The notes beneath the pieces are model-generated. The model did no database searches. It saw only the letters and a program-made list of their open reading frames with translations, and was not told the DNA's origin. Position numbers and translations under genes: made by a program. A stretch of 64,000 bases of DNA from Persicaria tinctoria (taxonomy: Eukaryota; Streptophyta; Magnoliopsida; Caryophyllales; Polygonaceae). The stretch covers positions 47,227,245-47,291,244 of the forward strand of contig JBANSL010000017.1 of NCBI GenBank assembly GCA_037127255.1, in the 5' to 3' direction. Positions 31,064 through 43,016 of this stretch are shown piece after piece. The number at the start of each line of letters is the position of its first letter. The first letter of the stretch is position 1.

Positions 31064-34000
31064 TTCGCAATACGAGTACAATAGGTTGAAGAGGTTTTGA
31101 AAATCGCCCAATGTTTTAAAATGGTTTTGGAAAATATTTTATAAAGGGAAAAATGAATTTAATTGGACTTAAAACTTAAAATGAATAAAGGGGAAATAAT
31201 CTCGTGGGTAGAGACCCAAGCGGTAGACATCCCTTATGGATGTAGAATTCGGGGAACAGTAGGCAAAATACTAGCTTTTATTTACAGATGGGCCTAGAAG
31301 AGTCCAAGGAACACCACGGAGGTTGGAGTGTTGAGTTAGGAGGTCGTGAGGTTTTGCCCCTCCGGTCAGTCGTCCTCGAAGAACGACATAGATCGTCTCT
31401 ATGCTTACGTTTATATATGTACATATATGCAATTGAGCTCGAGGGCGATCCTCCTCGAAGAGGATCATATTAATATTGTTGATTGCTTCCGTGATGAGTG
31501 CTCTATTGTGTTTAGGATAACGAGCTAATCAGTATGCCTTGACTTGAATCATGTGTAGAATAACTGTGCAAACGGGATAGTGGGAGAAAACCTTGTTCTT
31601 ACGTAATCAGAATTCCTGTTTTGTCGAAATAGCCCTTTCATAATTCAAACCCCTGATGGTTCTGACTCTGTCATCCGCCCCACCAAAACATCTAGGCATG
31701 TTAGCAAGGGTCGAGAGGCATCCGCTCTCGTGTTTAGAGTCGTGTTTCGTATCCCACCATCGATGCTTCTATCGAGTCTCGTACCTGTGATTGGGGTCTT
31801 TCACGGGAAAGTTGGGTCGGTCAACTAAATGCCTTCGGAAATCGTGTCAGATGTGAGGGTTACCTGAGTATGGTAGTGAGAGTGAGGATTTAAATCATTT
31901 TGAGATAGAAGTGAGTTGTCTTATGGAGTCATCCCTTTCGATCCTCGTAATGGCCAACCATGTTTTCTTGTCACAAGAGTCTAAACACGAGTTCTACCCT
32001 CATCTCTCGGAAACGACGTGAATGACCTTGTGTCCCACCCAGCAATAGCGTCCCACGGGGAAACGGGGTGGTGATTCGGTGATTGTCCTTAGAGAATTCT
32101 GTCAAGTTATAATGATAGCCTCTTTGTGATTTAATGACATGCTATATTGGTATAATTCAGCATGACTTTCCCGGTACATTGCATGGTTGCACTTATGAGT
32201 TGATGTATGTGTCTTATGTATTGAATTCCCATGATTATTGTCTCCCTATGAACTAGGTCCATGATAGTGTCTTCAACTCTCGTTGCATGTTAAAACGTAA
32301 ATTGGATGACTTAGAATGCCAGATTAACCTAATTGGACCTCATTGGTTGTGTACTTGTTTAATGAGTATTTCTAGTATCATGTAAGACATATACCTCCCA
32401 GTTATAGGCCCTCGTATGATTGTGTGACGTACTAGTCTTACTATGCAAATATGGATGTATGTGATGAGATAGTTGTTATACCAACCCTGCATGAACTGGC
32501 CATACCCTTAGCAGGATTTTTAGGGTACATCTTAGCATGCTTTCCGTAATACTATGACTTGCTTAATTGTGTATCTAAATGAGTGATAAGCCGTGCATAT
32601 GATATCCTGTGATGGTTGCTAGATCTTGCATAACTTTGGCCATATATGTCCCATGTCAGTCTGTGCATACATGTTCTTAGTCTGTCAAGCATGATTGGTG
32701 AATGAAATGATAAGTTGCTAGCTTGTTCTGCACACACATATAAAGATGATTATAGGAACATGTTATGAATGCGTAAATCGATATACCTTGAGATAGGTGG
32801 ATACTAGTGTGAAATAATGTGATGATATCTCTTGATTTTTATGTGTTTGCGTGCCATAATTATAAGGGCATCGTTGTAACTCTCGAGTTGGGATCTTATC
32901 CTTGGTCTTGTCGTCCCTAGTCCTGGTCCATGCATGAACTCTTAAGGAATTGTGTTTTCCGCCTTTGTCTCTCCCCTATCTCCGTAACTTCTAACCCTTG
33001 CGATCCTTTGATGAGTGCCGATATGCAAGAAATGGCCGACGACCAAGTGGCACCGGAGCGGCACAACGGAAGTGTGATGGGTCCATGACCCCTTAGGCCC
33101 CATGAACAACGTCACCAATGGCAAAAAGGACGAATATGCTTCAAAGATGATAATCGTTAACAGATTCATTCCAGCAGACACGAGGAAGAGCATTCTTAAT
33201 TCAAATTGTGGATTCTTCTATACTAATCGGAATTGATGTTGTGTGATAGGCCTAGAACTGACATAATTGAATGTGTGATGACGGATGTGCTGAATTGGTA
33301 GCAATGATTGCCTGACTTACTTGTTTCTATGATGATGTGCCTTGGTGCTTGGTATACTGACTTGCGGGTGAGTAGGTTATGGGTTATATGTATTGGAGTG
33401 CTTTCTTCTTGAGCTTGAGTCGTGAGATTCTTCGGTAAGCTAGGTCGGAAAGTGACAGAGGGATTGGAGTCTTTGTTCTTGGTCATGAGATGAGCGAGAG
33501 GGTGGGCAGAATGGATGCATTAACTTAGGTAGAACCGAGTGAGTTAGGACTCGTAGGAGGTAGTAGGTAGTGGGGTTCTCAGATGAGCTTCTAGTTAGGT
33601 CTTAGTTAGAGGTGGAAGTATAGACAAGTAGTGTGTGAGGGTATAGGTAGTTTGGACAGTTCTAGAGGTGGCTGGATAGGCTAGGAGTGGTCGAGGAGTT
33701 CTTGTAGTGGAAATGCTATTAGACGGGTTGGTGCGCTAAGGGTAGTGTCTAGGTAGTCTAGGAGCGGAGTTTGGGCAACGTAAGGATGATCGATTAAGGA
33801 ACGCCTGAAGAATCGTAGAATTTGGGACTAGATGGTGTGTGCTGTGAGTGGGAACGATTTCGGTAAGGGATGAGGTTGAGGAATTGCCAAGGAAAAGTAG
33901 TATGAGGTTGCTTGGGAAATTATCGATCGGGGATATTAGGTTGTTCATATCAGGATTGTTCGTGTGATGAGTATTTAGGGGTTGTTTAGATAGGATTGGT

Positions 34001-35847
34001 AATTCTTGGGGAATTTATGAGTGAAGGATCTCTAGATGCGTTGTTGGAGGATTTCGGCATAGGGAATGAATCGGGATTTATGAGTGGACTTCATTATGGC
34101 TATTGAGGTAATTAAGGTTGTGAGATGAATCTTTGAGGAAAGACTGGTAGCTAGGAAAGGATGTGGTGGATATTCCTAGTAAGACTGTGGGCTTAAGGTT
34201 GAGATAGAGAGATTATGAGCATGGATTTGGGAACTAGGCCAAGTAGAAGGTATTGAGGACGCTAGAGGATAAGAGATTTTAGAAGGCTGGTGAAGTTGTG
34301 GTACTTAGGAAATTCGGACGAGTATGTCATAGGAATTCGGTGAAAATGATGATCCATACATAAAGGTTTAAGCGGTAGAGATTTCAAAGTTTGAGGAAGC
34401 ATGATCTGAGGCAATTTGGGGAAACATGCGGAGTTGAGGGAACTAGTCATGGTAGAGTGTGCTGGGAAGAGGATCTAGAATGGGTCGGCTTGAGGGTCAT
34501 GATGATTCGTGGTTGGGAGTACCACTAGTTGGGATCTGCGTTAGAATTGGTCAGGGGTGTGAGGTGTGAGATGGTCACCATGACTTGGGTCCTTAGAGGT
34601 GGATGGTTAGTGAGAGTGGTTAGTGGTGTGGGAAGTATGATTGGGTTAGCAAGGTGATTCGAGATGCCTCTTTGGGGGATGATGTTCAGGTGGAGTCTTG
34701 GTAGTAGATCGGGTTGTTCAGCTTGTCGGAATGAGGGAATTTTGTGATTTGGGAACTCCGAGAGATAGTCTTAAATAGTCGAGTGGAAGGTAGGACTTGA
34801 GATCGGGATGTTGAAGTGGATTGGCTTTTAGATGGCTTGATGGCATAGGAGTCGAGATACCTAGTAGTTGGTTTGGGTATTCGGCCTAGATTGCGAATAG
34901 TTATGAGGCTAGAAGGGTTGTGTGTGAGCAGGATACAATGGTGCCTAGAACTGGTAGTGGATTGAGTTGGTAGACCTCAGTGAAGTTGATCTTTGTGCAA
35001 GGGATGGTTAGTAGTGATCTAGTGTATACTTTACTTGGGGCCGAATGTTGTGTGAATTCCATGCTATAGACGATGTTGATTCTATGATGTATTGTCATTG
35101 ACAATAGTGAACTATTAGTACTAACATAGTTATCCTCTGAACTCGATGGAATGCTAGTGTACGGAAGCGGTTGTTTGCCTCTAATGCGATGGCGCTTGGT
35201 AGTTAGAATGAGTATGATGTACTTATCTGATTGATATAACGTGCTTATTTAACTGATATGCTGTGTAACTTCCGTGAGATGATGTGATGAGCCTCATTGA
35301 CGTGATTATGTGGTAGATATGTTATGGTATGTGGCCATCCTTGATGTGTTATGTCCTGCTATAAACGTGAGATATGATTGCTATTCTATATACGATGCAT
35401 GATGATAGAAATAATAGAAGTTGAATTATTGAAATTTAATTCTGACTTGGAACCTAAGAAGAAAATATGGGATTAGCTCTTAGAGGTGGATGATAGGATG
35501 AACTGAGAAGTTGGGAATGATTTTGACTAACGTCGAACTTGAAATTTTGAATGGTGTTTCAAAAGAGACTAACTTGGATTTGAAGAAACCAATGCGACCC
35601 TAGTTTTCATTATAACGCCCCATGAAGTGGATACAAGTATTTGAGTTATGATATGGCCAAAAAGTCGGAATAAGGATGTGATAGGGGCCCATATTACATT
35701 CTTACTATGATCTATTGGAGATATTATGATCACGACAACGGTACTGTGAGGATCTCATAGGGGCACTTATGAGATACTTACAGGATCAATGGCAGGATCC
35801 TTGGACTCACTAATTTCAAACTTCATCCCCTATTTGAAAATGATTTT
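31064..35847 (+). other. Internal region of element G, non-coding
   Basis: 4.8 kb without a supported gene; the longest open stretches are under 90 codons and resemble nothing. From about 33480 to 34900 the plus strand is poor in C and rich in G (GGTAGT/GAGGTGG-like words). The last 400 bp are AT-rich and lead to the PPT. Confidence 0.8.
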
Positions 35848-35865
35848 AGTCTCGGGGACGAGACT
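35848..35865 (+). promoter_or_regulatory. Pre-LTR RGGA hairpin, element G
   Basis: Stem AGTCTCG / CGAGACT (7 bp, perfect) with loop GGGA, 19 nt before the 3' LTR. Confidence 0.75.
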
Positions 35866-35884
35866 TGTTTTTAGAGGTGGATGA
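35866..35884 (+). other. Polypurine-tract region of element G
   Basis: TGTTTTTAGAGGTGGATGA precedes the 3' LTR; AGAGGTGGATGA is the likely plus-strand primer. Confidence 0.65.
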
Positions 35885-38800
35885 TGTAAAGGCTCAGATT
35901 TTCAAATCCTAATTTTTCGGAAAAAGGAAATTAAAAATGAATTTAAATCGAATTAAAAGCTCGTTTAGGGGATTCCGACCGTAATATAAAATTTGACGAA
36001 CGATTTCCATCCTTTTACCTCAAAAATTTAAAATAATTATCAGATGGCGATATCCTTGTCGATTATAAAAATCTAATTAATCGAGAGAGCGAGAGTCGGG
36101 GAAACTAACATTTGAGAACTAATTGGGGGATTGGAAATTCGCGTATTCGGGATTACTTTCGGTATTTATTTGACTAAGATTTTAACCAAATTCACACTTC
36201 ACCCCCATACCCCGTTAGTCTTCATTCGTCATCCTCACCAACTCTATTTCATTCATCATCATCCCTCGCTTTCTGTCATCCATCACCCACCTGCTCCACG
36301 CCATCAACTTCCCGCATTCACCATTCCGCCATCACCAATTCGCTTCATCTTCACTCTTCATCACTTTCGTCTCGCTCCCACCTCAGACCATTTTCAAGCA
36401 CCATTCCCACACTACCACCTGCTCTCCTCTGCGCCATCAGCCCAGTCACCGTCGCCACCAATGGAACTGCCGCCTCCTCTCCTTTGTATTTGCCGAAGAG
36501 CATTCAAGCTCCAAGTTCCTCCTCCTTCTTTGGGTCACCTAGCACCACCAAATCCTCTCCTCGCGAAGACCGACGTTTGAGGACAAAACCGAGCCACCCA
36601 AGAGCCGCTCAGGAGCCACCAGCTTCGCCAACAAGCAACCGAAGTCCATCGCCCTGTTCGAGCGCGAACAATCTTCCGGTAAGCCGTTCTCACTCGTTTT
36701 CGATCGGAATCGCCCTCGGACTTCACCCTCACGCTCATCCATGCCCGATGCAGGTCCGACGAGCCATCGAGAGCCTCCGACGGTGCCCAAAACTCCAGTC
36801 GAAGCTCCGACGTCCGCGAAATCACCATGGTGAGCTCCCGTAGCTTTGTTTCCTTCCTTGTTTCAAATTCGTTCTTCCTTTTCCGCTTAGAGTAATCGGG
36901 AAGAGAGTGTGAGATCTGAGAGTGGAGAGAGTGGGGGAGCTCAAGAGCTCCGGTGAGGTCGAGCGCCGGCATCGTCGGGAGTGTGAGGCGTGTGCGAGGC
37001 GAGGAAGAGCTAGCGTCGAGAGCAAGCGAGCGTCGAGCAGCCACCAAGGAGCTATCACCTGAGGCCGAGGCGAGGCGGAGCTGGGCATAGGGAGCTGGGC
37101 TAGCTAGGCGGCGTGGCGGAGCGCGAACATGAACAACGTCGAGCCTAGGCAGGAGTCTCCGATTTGAAGGAGGAAGAAGAAGCCGATGTGGCATGTGGGC
37201 CCACCTCCATTGTTTTATTAAATGGTTAACCGATTGGGTTTAGATGTGGCGGGTTCGGTTCGGTTCGATTGGATTTAAATGGGTTTGTTTTGGTTTTGGA
37301 TTTTATAAAAATAAGGGCGGTTTTGGTAATTTAAATAAGGGTTTATTTTATTAAATAAAAATGGGTTGGATTTTAGGGGATTTGGAAATAATTTATAAAA
37401 GTGTTAAATAAATGGTATTTAAAATATCATGTAATACTATTTGAGATTTAAAATATATTACTGGGACTTAAAGATTTATAAAGAATTTGGAAAAGAATTT
37501 CTATGTTGAAAAGTAATCTAATAAATAAATTCAAAAGGGAATTTGGCGAGTATTTTCAAGGGTCAGAATACTTAACTATTTAACTGGGATTTGAAACGGT
37601 TTTGAAACTAACTTGGGAATAAGACTTATTCGATGACTAACTAGCATGTTAATATGATCGTTTGACTAACAGTATGATATGTATGACTAATAGCATGACT
37701 TGTGGTGAATTATTATATGAGATTAAATGTTGGATAATTATGACGATCTAGTAGGATTTTATATCACACAAATTATGTCTTATGATTTTGATGAACCGTT
37801 GAGGTATATGCGAAAATGATGTATATGAACATGCGGAATTGGTTGAATGATTTACGGAGAACGATGTGGTCTTGAGGAGCGGATGATGCGATGAAATGAC
37901 TTTTATAATATGTTACTTGTTCTATTGATTGAGGTGTGGTTGAGTGCTTAATAGTTGTATGTAGACTTATGTATATTCCATTATGTACTAGGTGATACTC
38001 TGTGATTGTGACTACTGTGTGCTGGATTCTTCTGTTGCCGATCTGCTAGCCAGGTAAGTCCTCCGGGGCTTACTCAGTAACCAGTACCTCCTGCCTGATG
38101 TGTCATATAGTATGTAGGTACTGCATATGCATAAAAGCATGTCATGTAGTATCATGCTTAGGAATTGCACTTACGAATGAGCATTCTTATTCTGTATGCG
38201 TTTGAATACAGAACGACCGTTATCTGTGAGTCCTAGAATCCTTGATAGGGTCATAGGACAGCCCAACTCCATCGGGTTTGTCCTGAGTCATTCGAGTCGT
38301 TGGAACACCTTTACTATTATCAGCATTTTTATTTTCTTTTCGCAAGATCCACGATATGATGATGAGATTTGATATGATGATGAGATACGATATGATGATG
38401 CGATTTGAGATGCTATCGAATCGAACTGGCCACTCTCCACCCTACCTGGAAGGGGGGTGGTGGTAGAAGAGGGATATACCACTTGGTATTCTTTGTTAAG
38501 GCCTTCCTCAATATTCTGCACATATGAATTAGGAGCATGATAGTGTGGTTAATATTCCAGTACTGCATGAAGGCATCCTTTATTCTAGGTATAAGCGTAT
38601 TATATGTCCTCGGCGCGGTCAGAGGACCCGCGGGCGGACTCTTGGCCTGACTTGGTGGTATAGTTTCAGGTACCCGATACACTGCTTGATTTTGTGTTGT
38701 TATAACGGGGTCTATTCATATGGCGGAGAGTGAGTGGTTGAAACCTGAATTCACCAGATTCACGCTTTTGGGATATCTCCCTAATTATACTCTGTTTTGA

Positions 38801-39066
38801 CCCGGCTCTGCCATGGCACTGGTTGTATCACTTTCAGAACTTATGCCCTTTGCATGATAAAGGATTTCCCGCGTTGTAGACTTAGGACAGGTACAGGGGT
38901 TTACCCCGGGGTCTCCAACGGACCTTCCGGATTTGGGTGCGAAATCCCACTTTAAACTACCCATTTTCGATTTCAAACCTTCAACCTGTACTCGGTGCGC
39001 AAGATCCCAACGAGGGGTTTCATCCCTCAAAACGTAACTCGGGAATCATAATCCTGGGCCGTTACA
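35885..39066 (+). repeat. 3' LTR of element G
   Basis: 3182 bp, TGTAAAGG to CCGTTACA, collinear with 27839-31041 apart from a 17-bp duplication-like difference near 28600 and point changes. Followed by the ACTGA target duplication. Confidence 0.94.
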
Positions 39067-40636
39067 ACTGACTCACTTCAAAAGGCCTTCGACGCCCTCA
39101 AGGATCGCCTGACACACGCCCCAGTGCTGCAGTTACCTGACTTTGCTCAACCTTTTGAGCTCGAGTGTGACGCTTCTAGCACTGGCATTGGAGGGGTCCT
39201 GCTGCAGAGCAAGTGTCCCATCGCCTACTTCAGCGAAAAGTTGGGCTCCGCCGAGCTCAACTATTCTACCTACGACAAGGAGCCATTTGCACTGGTTCAC
39301 TGCTTACAGAGTTGGCAACATTACCTCTGGCCTAAGGAGTTTGTGATTCATTCGGATCATGAAGCTCTAAAGTATCTCAAAGGACAAGCAGTGCTCAGCA
39401 GGCGACTTGCTCGATGGGTGGAATTTATAGAGACCTTTTCCTATGTGGTTCACCACAAGAAGGGAAAGGACAATGTGGTCGCTGACGCGCTATCACGCAG
39501 GTATGTCCTCCTAAACCATATGGATGCACATGTTTTGGGTTTTGCTATGATAAAGGAACTGTATGCTTCTGATGGTTTCTTTAAAACTATATATGCTCAA
39601 TGTGTGTCCAAAGGTGAAGTTGATTCATTTTTTCTTGATAATGGTTACTTGTTTAAGATGGGAAAGCTTTGTATCCCATCTTCTTCTATTCGCCGATTGT
39701 TAACTCAAGAAATTCATGAATCTAGGGGACATGGTGGTTTCGAAAAAACCTTAGCTGGACTTAAGGAACATTACTTTTGGCCTAAAATGTCTAATTATGT
39801 GCTGAGATTTGTCAAAAGTTGTGTTACATGTGCTAAAGCCAAATCAAAATCGAATGCTAATGGTCTATACCAACCTTTGCCTATTGCTAATGCACCATGG
39901 GAAGATGTTTCTATGGATTTTATTGTAGGATTGCCTAGAACTTCTAAGGATCATGATTCCATATTTGTTGTTGTAGATAGATTTTCCAAAATGGCTCATT
40001 TTATTCCATGTCATAAAACTGATGATGCTATTCATGTTGCTCATTTATTCTTTAAAGATGTTGTTCGCTTACATGGATTGCCATTACCTATAGTTTCTGA
40101 CCGAGATCCTAAATTTTTAAGCCCTTTTTGGAAAACTCTATGGTCTAAATTGGGTACAAAATTACTATTTTCTACTTCTTGTCACCCACAAACTGATGGC
40201 CAAACTGAGGTCACAAATAGAACTCTTGGGGCTCTCCTTAGAGTCATGCTGTGAACTAAACCTCCGGAGGTGGGAAGAATGCCTACCATTTGTAGAATTT
40301 GCATATAACAGGTCTAGGCACTCTGCAACAAAACTTACCCCCTTCGAAGTGGTATATGGCCGAAATCCTTTAACTCCTGTAGACATGATGCCACGGCCAT
40401 ATAAGGACAAGGAGAGCGTGGATGCAGCTAAGCAAGTGGACTTCATCAAAAGCTTGCATGAGCGTACCAAGGCGCAGCTGGAGAGGAAGACTGCGCAATA
40501 CAAGGCCGCGAAGGACAAGCATCGCAAGGATGTGCAGTTCAACGTTGGTGATTTGGTCTGGCTGCATCTCAGGAAGGAAAGGTTTTCGCAGCAATGGAAA
40601 TCTATCCTTGTTCGTGCCTGACGATGACTCTGACGA

Positions 40637-40654
40637 CGATTTGAGGACAAATCG
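40637..40654 (+). promoter_or_regulatory. Pre-LTR RGGA hairpin, element E
   Basis: Stem CGATTTG / CAAATCG (7 bp) with loop AGGA, 18 nt before the 3' LTR, inside the end of the pol frame (codons for DDLRTN). Confidence 0.74.
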
Positions 40655-40672
40655 AAGTCAAGTGAAGGAGAA
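40655..40672 (+). other. Polypurine tract of element E
   Basis: AAGTCAAGTGAAGGAGAA, purine-rich and directly before TGATGCCG. Confidence 0.8.
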
Positions 40673-41962
40673 TGATGCCGTGCAATTATCGATGACTCCT
40701 AGTGATATTGGGGACAACATGAAGGTTCCATTTGATGGTCCTATCACTCGTGCAAGGGCCAAGAAGATTCAAACTGCAACTAAGGCCTTTCTTGTCCGTC
40801 ACCATGGAACGTTAGAGCAAGGGTTCAGGCCACCCTGGATCACTTGGCTCAAGGTTACACCACCAGCACAAGAAGTGAGCCTGCGTTCACACACGGAGCT
40901 CATGAAGACTCGTCTGCACCCACCATGATTCACCTAAACTCGGCATCACCTTGGGTCACTCGGCCGAGTGGGCTAGAAGTCTTGTCGAGAGAATGGGCCG
41001 AGTTACACTTGTGCTTGGGCCGGATTTAATTAATTACCTATGTTATTATTTTATGCAATTTAGATAAATAAGCTGGAAATTAATTATATCTCTTATAGAT
41101 ATAATCCTTGGCCACCAAGTCATGAAACATTTATCTTATTAGGAAATATTTATCTTAGGCATATTTTATTTATCTTTAGATAGAATTAATCTATCCAAAC
41201 CCCTTTCCTTTGCAAGGAAGGATTGGTTAGATCTCTCATAAGTTTTCTATATATTCATGTTATGCAACTTTGAATTAATTAGATTGAAATAGAATTGAGA
41301 ACCCCTTTATGGATTAAAGGGTTCTTGGTTATCAATCCAAACACTATCATTGTTCTATGTTCTTCAGAGCTTTTCGGCAACACCATCACCAAACCCTCAC
41401 CTTGGTTCTTGTCGACATCGAGTAAGAACCCCAACCTTTACACCTAGCCGAGAAGCTGTCGCGAGAAGGGAAGGCTAGCCCTTGGTTTCATCCGCGAGGA
41501 GATCCGCTCCCAGCGAGCGCGGCGCCCTGCATCGCAGCGCCATGCTCTCGCTCCGCGTCCTCCAGCGCCAGGCTCCCGCGCGTCTCGCTCCGGCCCCTGT
41601 GTTCCAAGCGTCTTCGATCCGCGCATCCCCTGTCGCCTGCGCTCTCGCTCGCCATCACACTCGCTTCCAGCGAGAGGAGTTCCTTGCTCAACCGCACGCA
41701 CACCCTGAGGCCGAAGCGCCTGTGTGCCCAGCGCTCCCGCGAGCCCAGTCCCTTGCTCCTCTCTTTCTGTCGCTAAATCTGTAGCTTTTATTTGCTGAAT
41801 TTCACTAAGTGTTGAAACTGTCACTATTCAGAAATTTAATTACTTGTTTAATTTGTTCCAAATCAGGAGATATCAAAGAGCATTGCAAGATCTAAGCAAA
41901 TATACGGCGAGGTTCTTGATCTTGAGCCCACAGGCGAAGGATCGGGTGTTCCAAACGTATCA
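40673..41962 (+). repeat. 3' LTR of element E (intact, 1290 bp)
   Basis: TGATGCCG to ACGTATCA. It shows the unoccupied target sites of F (TGCAC, 40915-40919) and C (GGCCA, 41110-41114). Contains CACTCGGCCGAGTG near 40958 and a GC-rich part (41460-41760). Confidence 0.95.
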
Positions 41963-42262
41963 AGTGGTATCGGATTTCAGGTTAATGCAAGTTCTTTACT
42001 CTCTTGATTTCTTATTTGAGTGATTTATTTTTTCGTGCCTATTTTTCACCATAGCCGCTGCATAAAAGTTGAATCTTTAGTATTCACCCATCAAAATTGG
42101 CACTTTATTTTTGTTATTATTTGTTTGGATCTTTAATTTTGAAGATATTGAGTTCTTGACTGCAAGAGGTGATCTTTTATTCCTAGTTGCTACATATCAT
42201 GCCTATGACTGCAATTCTTGGATTAAAAGCATTATATGAACTTGCACCACTAAAGAACCCTA
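41963..42262 (+). repeat. Second copy of the E leader after the 3' LTR
   Basis: 300 bp matching 23468-23767 base for base in length, including the PBS variant. It ends in ACCCTA (42257-42262), where similarity switches to element H. Confidence 0.92.
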
Positions 42263-42391
42263 TCCGGGAATTAGGGAGAAGATTGGTGAAAATGTGTATT
42301 AGTTGAGTGTTTTGATCATTTGAAAGTTATGTATGGGTGATTTATTCTTTTTGAGCTTCATATGGATGATTATTGTGCTTAACACTCGGGG

Positions 42392-42417
42392 CCTAAGGAG
42401 GATAAAATTCACTTAGG
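42392..42417 (+). promoter_or_regulatory. Hairpin with 14-nt loop, H left copy
   Basis: Stem CCTAAG / CTTAGG around loop GAGGATAAAATTCA. The I element has the same loop on two other stems. Second H copy at 53673-53698. Confidence 0.65.
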
Positions 42418-42637
42418 AGTAAAAGTCGAGGAAAAATCATAAAAGAAAAAAAAATCAAGAAAAAAGAAGAAGAAAAATCATTGAAAAATCAAGAGAGAAA
42501 AGAATTAAAAAAGAGTGAGTTGGTTAACAAGAGGTGTGCTTAAGTTTTTATTTGTGGATGGAGTTAAAGTTTGAATTCTTTTGGTTGAAGAAATGTTTGG
42601 TTGTGAGTGTTTTTCCGGTTGTAGTTGAGATCTCTTT

Positions 42638-42711
42638 TTCCCGGATTTTTAGCACCACAAAGCCTAAATCTTTCCCTACCTTGATTTTCTTACCGAGCCC
42701 CACTACAATCC
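42638..42711 (+). other. Conserved non-coding block (H left copy)
   Basis: TTCCCGGATTTTTAGCACCA through GAGCCCCACTACAATCC; see the C copy at 20251. Repeated at 53919-53992. Confidence 0.7.
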
Positions 42712-42978
42712 TTGCAAGACCTCATGATGATTATTGCTTGTAATGTCACTCACGGTGGACATTTTGATGTGGATTTCAATTTTCATTTTGATGTGGATTT
42801 CAATTTTTATATACCCGGTGAGGTTGGATTGAAATGTGCCTAAGCTTTTGAGTTGTCCAAATACATGTGATGATGTTGATTATTGTCTTGTGTCTCCTAC
42901 TTGATTTTGGATTTAATCGTTGACAAGGTGAATGCATGAAGAGTGTGTCTGTGGGATGTTTGATTGGATTGGTTTTGT

Positions 42979-42996
42979 TTTCTTGAGGACAAGAAA
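42979..42996 (+). promoter_or_regulatory. Pre-LTR RGGA hairpin, H left copy
   Basis: Stem TTTCTTG / CAAGAAA with loop AGGA, 20 nt before the LTR; the spacer contains TTTAAGTGTGGGGG. Confidence 0.73.
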
Positions 42997-43016
42997 GGTT
43001 TAAGTGTGGGGGAGTT

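Larger units (their letters stand above)
27839..39066 (+). mobile_element. Element G: LARD-like non-coding element with 3.2-kb LTRs
   Basis: 11,228 bp with two LTRs (3203 and 3182 bp) starting TGTAAAGG and ending TTACA, an iMet PBS, a PPT region and a perfect ACTGA target duplication. The 4.84-kb internal region has no recognisable gag or pol and no long ORF. That matches the large retrotransposon derivative (LARD) class, here probably mobilised by a Tekay/Del-like chromovirus (inferred from iMet PBS, TGTAA termini and the CTCGGGGACGAG sequence before the PPT). The LTRs are very similar, so the insertion is relatively recent. Confidence 0.93.
39067..40928 (+). pseudogene. RNase H, integrase and LTR-encoded tail of element E pol
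   Basis: Resumes pol after G. RNase H has [26 protein letters not shown] and [10 protein letters not shown]. The integrase zinc domain ([12 protein letters not shown] to CVTCAKAKS) is followed by the core with Asp in [10 protein letters not shown], Asp in VSDRDPKFL and Glu in [10 protein letters not shown] +1 shift near 40252 breaks the frame before RRWEECLPFVEFAYNRS. After LRKERFSQQ the expected integrase C-terminal region is deleted and the sequence jumps to DDDLRTNRSQVKEND. That frame runs through the PPT into the 3' LTR, ending after GPITRARAKKIQ and ~50 more residues at 40926-40928. No chromodomain is visible. Confidence 0.88.
10272..42262 (+). mobile_element. Element E: Reina-like chromovirus with nested insertions F, C and G
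   Basis: LTR, leader, gag, protease, RT, RNase H, integrase, PPT and LTR are all present in plus orientation, interrupted by F and C (5' LTR) and G (pol). The LTR starts TGATG[CT]CG and ends CGTATCA. The 5' LTR minus F, C and their 5-bp target duplications is 1290 bp, equal to the 3' LTR. Past the 3' LTR another 300 bp repeats E's own leader, so the copy is LTR-body-LTR-leader, cut at 42262. The 5' flank TTTAG (10267-10271) has no right-hand partner. The lineage call rests on RT/integrase motifs and the LTR-encoded PITRARAKK tail. Confidence 0.88.

Noticed and set aside
39124..40254. Possible independent chromovirus fragment
   Set aside because: Joining across G at the ACTGA duplication restores the RT/RNase H frame with 26901-27838, so it is the same element E.
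42534..42743. 69-codon frame repeated identically at 53815-54024
   Set aside because: The identity comes from the 11,281-bp tandem duplication; it overlaps the conserved non-coding block and is not kept open in I or C.
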